This document shows positions 61,784 to 64,000 of a DNA stretch of 64,000 bases, one piece after another. Origin of the DNA: Viridibacterium sp047600765 (lineage in GTDB: Bacteria > Pseudomonadota > Gammaproteobacteria > Burkholderiales > Rhodocyclaceae); assembly GCA_047600765.1 (NCBI GenBank), contig JASGKF010000001.1, positions 1,426,001 through 1,490,000 of the forward strand, given 5' to 3'. Every line of letters begins with the position of its first letter. Within the stretch, counting starts at the first letter, position 1. The notes below the pieces were generated by a model. The model had not been told where the DNA came from, did no database searches, and saw only the letters and a program-made list of their open reading frames with translations. A program made the position numbers and the translations under genes.

Positions 61784-64000
61784 ATGAGCACCGCCGTCGC
61801 CACGAAGACAGCCGCACCCACCGTGCAACGCGCCGCGCAGGTCAACCGCGCGACGACGATGCCGGCCCCGGTGCGTGTGCCTTCGCCGCCGGTAACGGTG
61901 CAGTGCGCACCGGCGATGAAGGTCTCGTCGCCCAACGACGCCGCCGAGAAGGAAGCCGAGGACACCGCCAAGCGCGTGATGCAGATGCCTGCCGGCATCA
62001 AGCGCCCCAGCCTTGCCGATCAGCCCGGCGGCAAGAGCGGTGGCACGAAGAAGATCATGCGCTCCGCCTGGCAGTCGCCCTATGTGGCTCGCATGGCAGG
62101 GCTCATCGTGCAGCGTGAATCTGCCATCGCGCGCATGGTGGCCGAAGCCACGCCGCGCAACCTGGCCCTCGTGCAAAGACAGAAGCGTTCCGCGAGCACG
62201 GTCAACGGACAGGTCGACGTGTCAGCCAACCTCGCTTCCGAGATCCGCAACGCACGCGGCGGTGGCAGCCCGCTGCCACCCAGCGTGCGGCGCTTCATGG
62301 AGCCACGCTTCGACGCCGACTTCAGCGACGTGCGCGTGCACACCGGCGATCAGGCCGCCGGCATGTCGCAAGAGCTTTCCGCCAAGGCCTTCACGGTGGG
62401 CAAGGACATCTTCTTCGGCGCCGGCCAGTTCAAGCCCGATACCGGCGAGGGCAAGGAACTGCTCGCCCACGAGCTCACGCACACCGTGCAGCAAGGTGGC
62501 GCAAAACAAGGCGCGGGGCAGGCCGCACAGCGCAGCGTCGACGACAGCGTGGTGCATCGCGAGCCGGTGGCGGAAGGCACGGTGCAGCGCGACCTGTTGC
62601 CGGACCCGTGGGACTACGTCAAGGAGAAGGCCGACTCGCTGCCGGGCTACCCGCTCTTCAAGGTCATCATCGGCTACGACCCGCTCAACCAGACCTCGGT
62701 ACCGCGTGATGCCGGCAACATCATGCGCGGTGTCATCAGCCTGCTGCCGGGCATCGGCGCCAAGATCAACCAGGCGCTCGACAACCACGGCATCTTCGCC
62801 AAGGTCAGCGCCTGGGTGTCGACGCAGTTCAATGCCGTCAAGGACGTTGGCAAGAACATCTGGAACGAGGTCAAGCAGTTCATCAAGAACATCGGCTCCA
62901 AGATCCTCGGCGGGCTGGGTTCGCTGTGGGAGAGCGGCAAGGCCATCATCACCGGCCCCATCGACCAGGTCATCGGTCTCGCCAAGACACTCGGCACAGG
63001 CATCGTCGAGCTGATCAAGGACCTGATCCTCAAGCCCATCGGCGCTTACGCACAAACCACCAGCGGCTACAAGATCCTGTGCGGCATCATGGGCAAAGAC
63101 CCGATCACGGGCGATGCTGCCAGCCTCGATGGCGAAGCCCTGATGGGCGCCTTCATGGACTTCGCCAACCAGGGCGAGACCTGGGCCACGATCAAACAGG
63201 CCAAGGCCATCCCGCGCACGGTTGCGTGGTTCAAGCAGAACACCGCCATCCTCAAACAGAAGGTCATGGCCATCCCCGGCCTGTTCCTCGCCGCGCTGAA
63301 GTCGCTGACGATCTACGACATCATCCTCATCCCGCTGGCCTTCATCAAACTCGGCAAGGCCTTCGCCAACTTCGCGGGCGACTTCATCAGCTGGGCTGCC
63401 AAGGCTGCGTGGGACCTGCTTGAGATCGTCTTCGACGTGGTCAAGCCCGGCGTCATGAGCTACGTCAAGAAGACGGGCGGCGCACTCAAGGCCATCCTCA
63501 AGAACCCGGCGCCTTTCGTGGGCAACCTCGCGAATGCCGCGAAGACCGGCTTCAACATGTTCGCCGGCAACTTCCTCAACCACCTCAAGGCTGGTCTACT
63601 CGACTGGCTGACTGGCTCGTTGCCGGGTGTCTACATTCCAAAATCCTTCGCACTGCTTGAGCTCTTCAAGTTGGGTCTGTCAGTGCTTGGCCTCTCGTGG
63701 GCCAACATACGGATCAAGCTCGTCAAAGCCATTGGCGAACCGGCTGTAGCCGCAGCTGAGGAAACGGTCAGCATCGTCAAAACCCTCATGCGCGAAGGGC
63801 CCGCTGCAGCGTGGGCGCAGATTAAAGACGGCCTCAACAACCTCACCGGCATGATCGTCGACGGCATCTCCGGCCTCGTCGTCGATGCCATCGTCAAGAA
63901 AGCCATCCCCAAGGTCATTGCGATGTTCATTCCTGGCGCTGGCTTCATCAGCGCCATCATGTCCATCGTCGATCTGGCGATGACGGTCTATCAGAAGATC
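61784..64000 (+). CDS. DUF4157-containing large eCIS cargo protein, C-terminus beyond the window edge
   Basis: 739 codons from ATG 61784 (MSTAVATKTAAPTVQRAAQV), still open at base 64000. The start has the N-D-A-A-E-K-E-A-E-D-type helix and VQR tags seen in DUF4157 proteins. The DUF4157 domain (about 165-240) has VRRFMEPRFDADFSDVRVHT, AFTVGKDIFFGAG and LLAHELTHTVQQ with H229-E-L-T-H233, a zincin motif. The rest is helical and hydrophobic: FAGNFLNHLKAGLLDWLTGS and FIPGAGFISAIMSIVDLAMT match the same places in the preceding protein (FGKNFLKHLKDALFEWLTGS; FVPGAGIVKAIIGIYDT). DUF4157 proteins are typical eCIS-linked effectors; the peptidase may cut its own leader or a host target. The toxic end lies outside the window. 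Confidence 0.88.
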   Translation, partial: MSTAVATKTAAPTVQRAAQVNRATTMPAPVRVPSPPVTVQCAPAMKVSSPNDAAEKEAEDTAKRVMQMPAGIKRPSLADQPGGKSGGTKKIMRSAWQSPYVARMAGLIVQRESAIARMVAEATPRNLALVQRQKRSASTVNGQVDVSANLASEIRNARGGGSPLPPSVRRFMEPRFDADFSDVRVHTGDQAAGMSQELSAKAFTVGKDIFFGAGQFKPDTGEGKELLAHELTHTVQQGGAKQGAGQAAQRSVDDSVVHREPVAEGTVQRDLLPDPWDYVKEKADSLPGYPLFKVIIGYDPLNQTSVPRDAGNIMRGVISLLPGIGAKINQALDNHGIFAKVSAWVSTQFNAVKDVGKNIWNEVKQFIKNIGSKILGGLGSLWESGKAIITGPIDQVIGLAKTLGTGIVELIKDLILKPIGAYAQTTSGYKILCGIMGKDPITGDAASLDGEALMGAFMDFANQGETWATIKQAKAIPRTVAWFKQNTAILKQKVMAIPGLFLAALKSLTIYDIILIPLAFIKLGKAFANFAGDFISWAAKAAWDLLEIVFDVVKPGVMSYVKKTGGALKAILKNPAPFVGNLANAAKTGFNMFAGNFLNHLKAGLLDWLTGSLPGVYIPKSFALLELFKLGLSVLGLSWANIRIKLVKAIGEPAVAAAEETVSIVKTLMREGPAAAWAQIKDGLNNLTGMIVDGISGLVVDAIVKKAIPKVIAMFIPGAGFISAIMSIVDLAMTVYQKI

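Overview
The window is about 64 kb of high-GC chromosomal DNA, most likely from a betaproteobacterium. The clues are an SAH riboswitch in front of a B12-dependent methionine synthase gene, DUF4124 and PEP-CTERM proteins, and the gene style. The poly-serine linkers of the secreted enzymes resemble those of plant-polysaccharide degraders such as Cellvibrio. I cannot name a genus from the sequence. Both ends cut through genes.

Layout. 1-7.8 kb: a truncated PAS/histidine kinase, a MATE exporter, a PaiB-like flavin-binding protein and metH with its promoter and riboswitch. 7.8-11.6 kb: a small accessory patch with hipBA behind three evenly spaced operators, a leftover second metH 3' end, and an A+T-richer Xre-ImmA/IrrE plus PIN-domain pair. 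11.7-20.3 kb: a pectin-related block (GH105 hydrolase, DUF4178 membrane protein, beta-helix protein, DUF6055 metallopeptidase, PL1 pectate lyase). 20.4-30.5 kb: mostly housekeeping and regulatory genes (MFS, MarR and tautomerase, methyltransferase, SDR, a PEP-CTERM protein with a ruined zinc site, a TonB-like protein with a very long coiled coil, peroxiredoxin, YebC-like regulator, cupin). 30.5-38.1 kb: a three-domain deacetylase-caspase-TPR protein, a CE12-type esterase, a tandem pair of TM2/pilin-like fusions and a PL9 pectate lyase. Four secreted proteins share one cysteine-containing module joined by serine-rich linkers, so the pectin enzymes look like a coordinated secretome.

38.6-64 kb (running off the right edge) is one large plus-strand operon for an extracellular contractile injection system (eCIS): DUF4255 cap protein, unknown protein, sheath, two tubes, DUF5908, LysM adaptor, VgrG-like spike, PAAR tip, gp25 wedge, baseplate-J-like protein, second large baseplate protein, unknown 910-residue protein, tape measure, AAA+ ATPase, and two very large putative cargo proteins that share a helical module. 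One cargo ends in a nuclease-like motif; the other carries a DUF4157 HExxH domain.

Three eCIS genes (sheath, baseplate J, first cargo) each need a +1 frame change to give an intact protein. All three changes fall at a GTT codon inside the octamer CGTT[C/G][G/A]AC. This is either a repeated sequencing or assembly artefact or recurrent recoding or inactivation, and it is the observation most worth testing. The other strong leads are the deacetylase-caspase fusion, the metH 3'-end replacement scar around hipBA, and the paired eCIS cargo.
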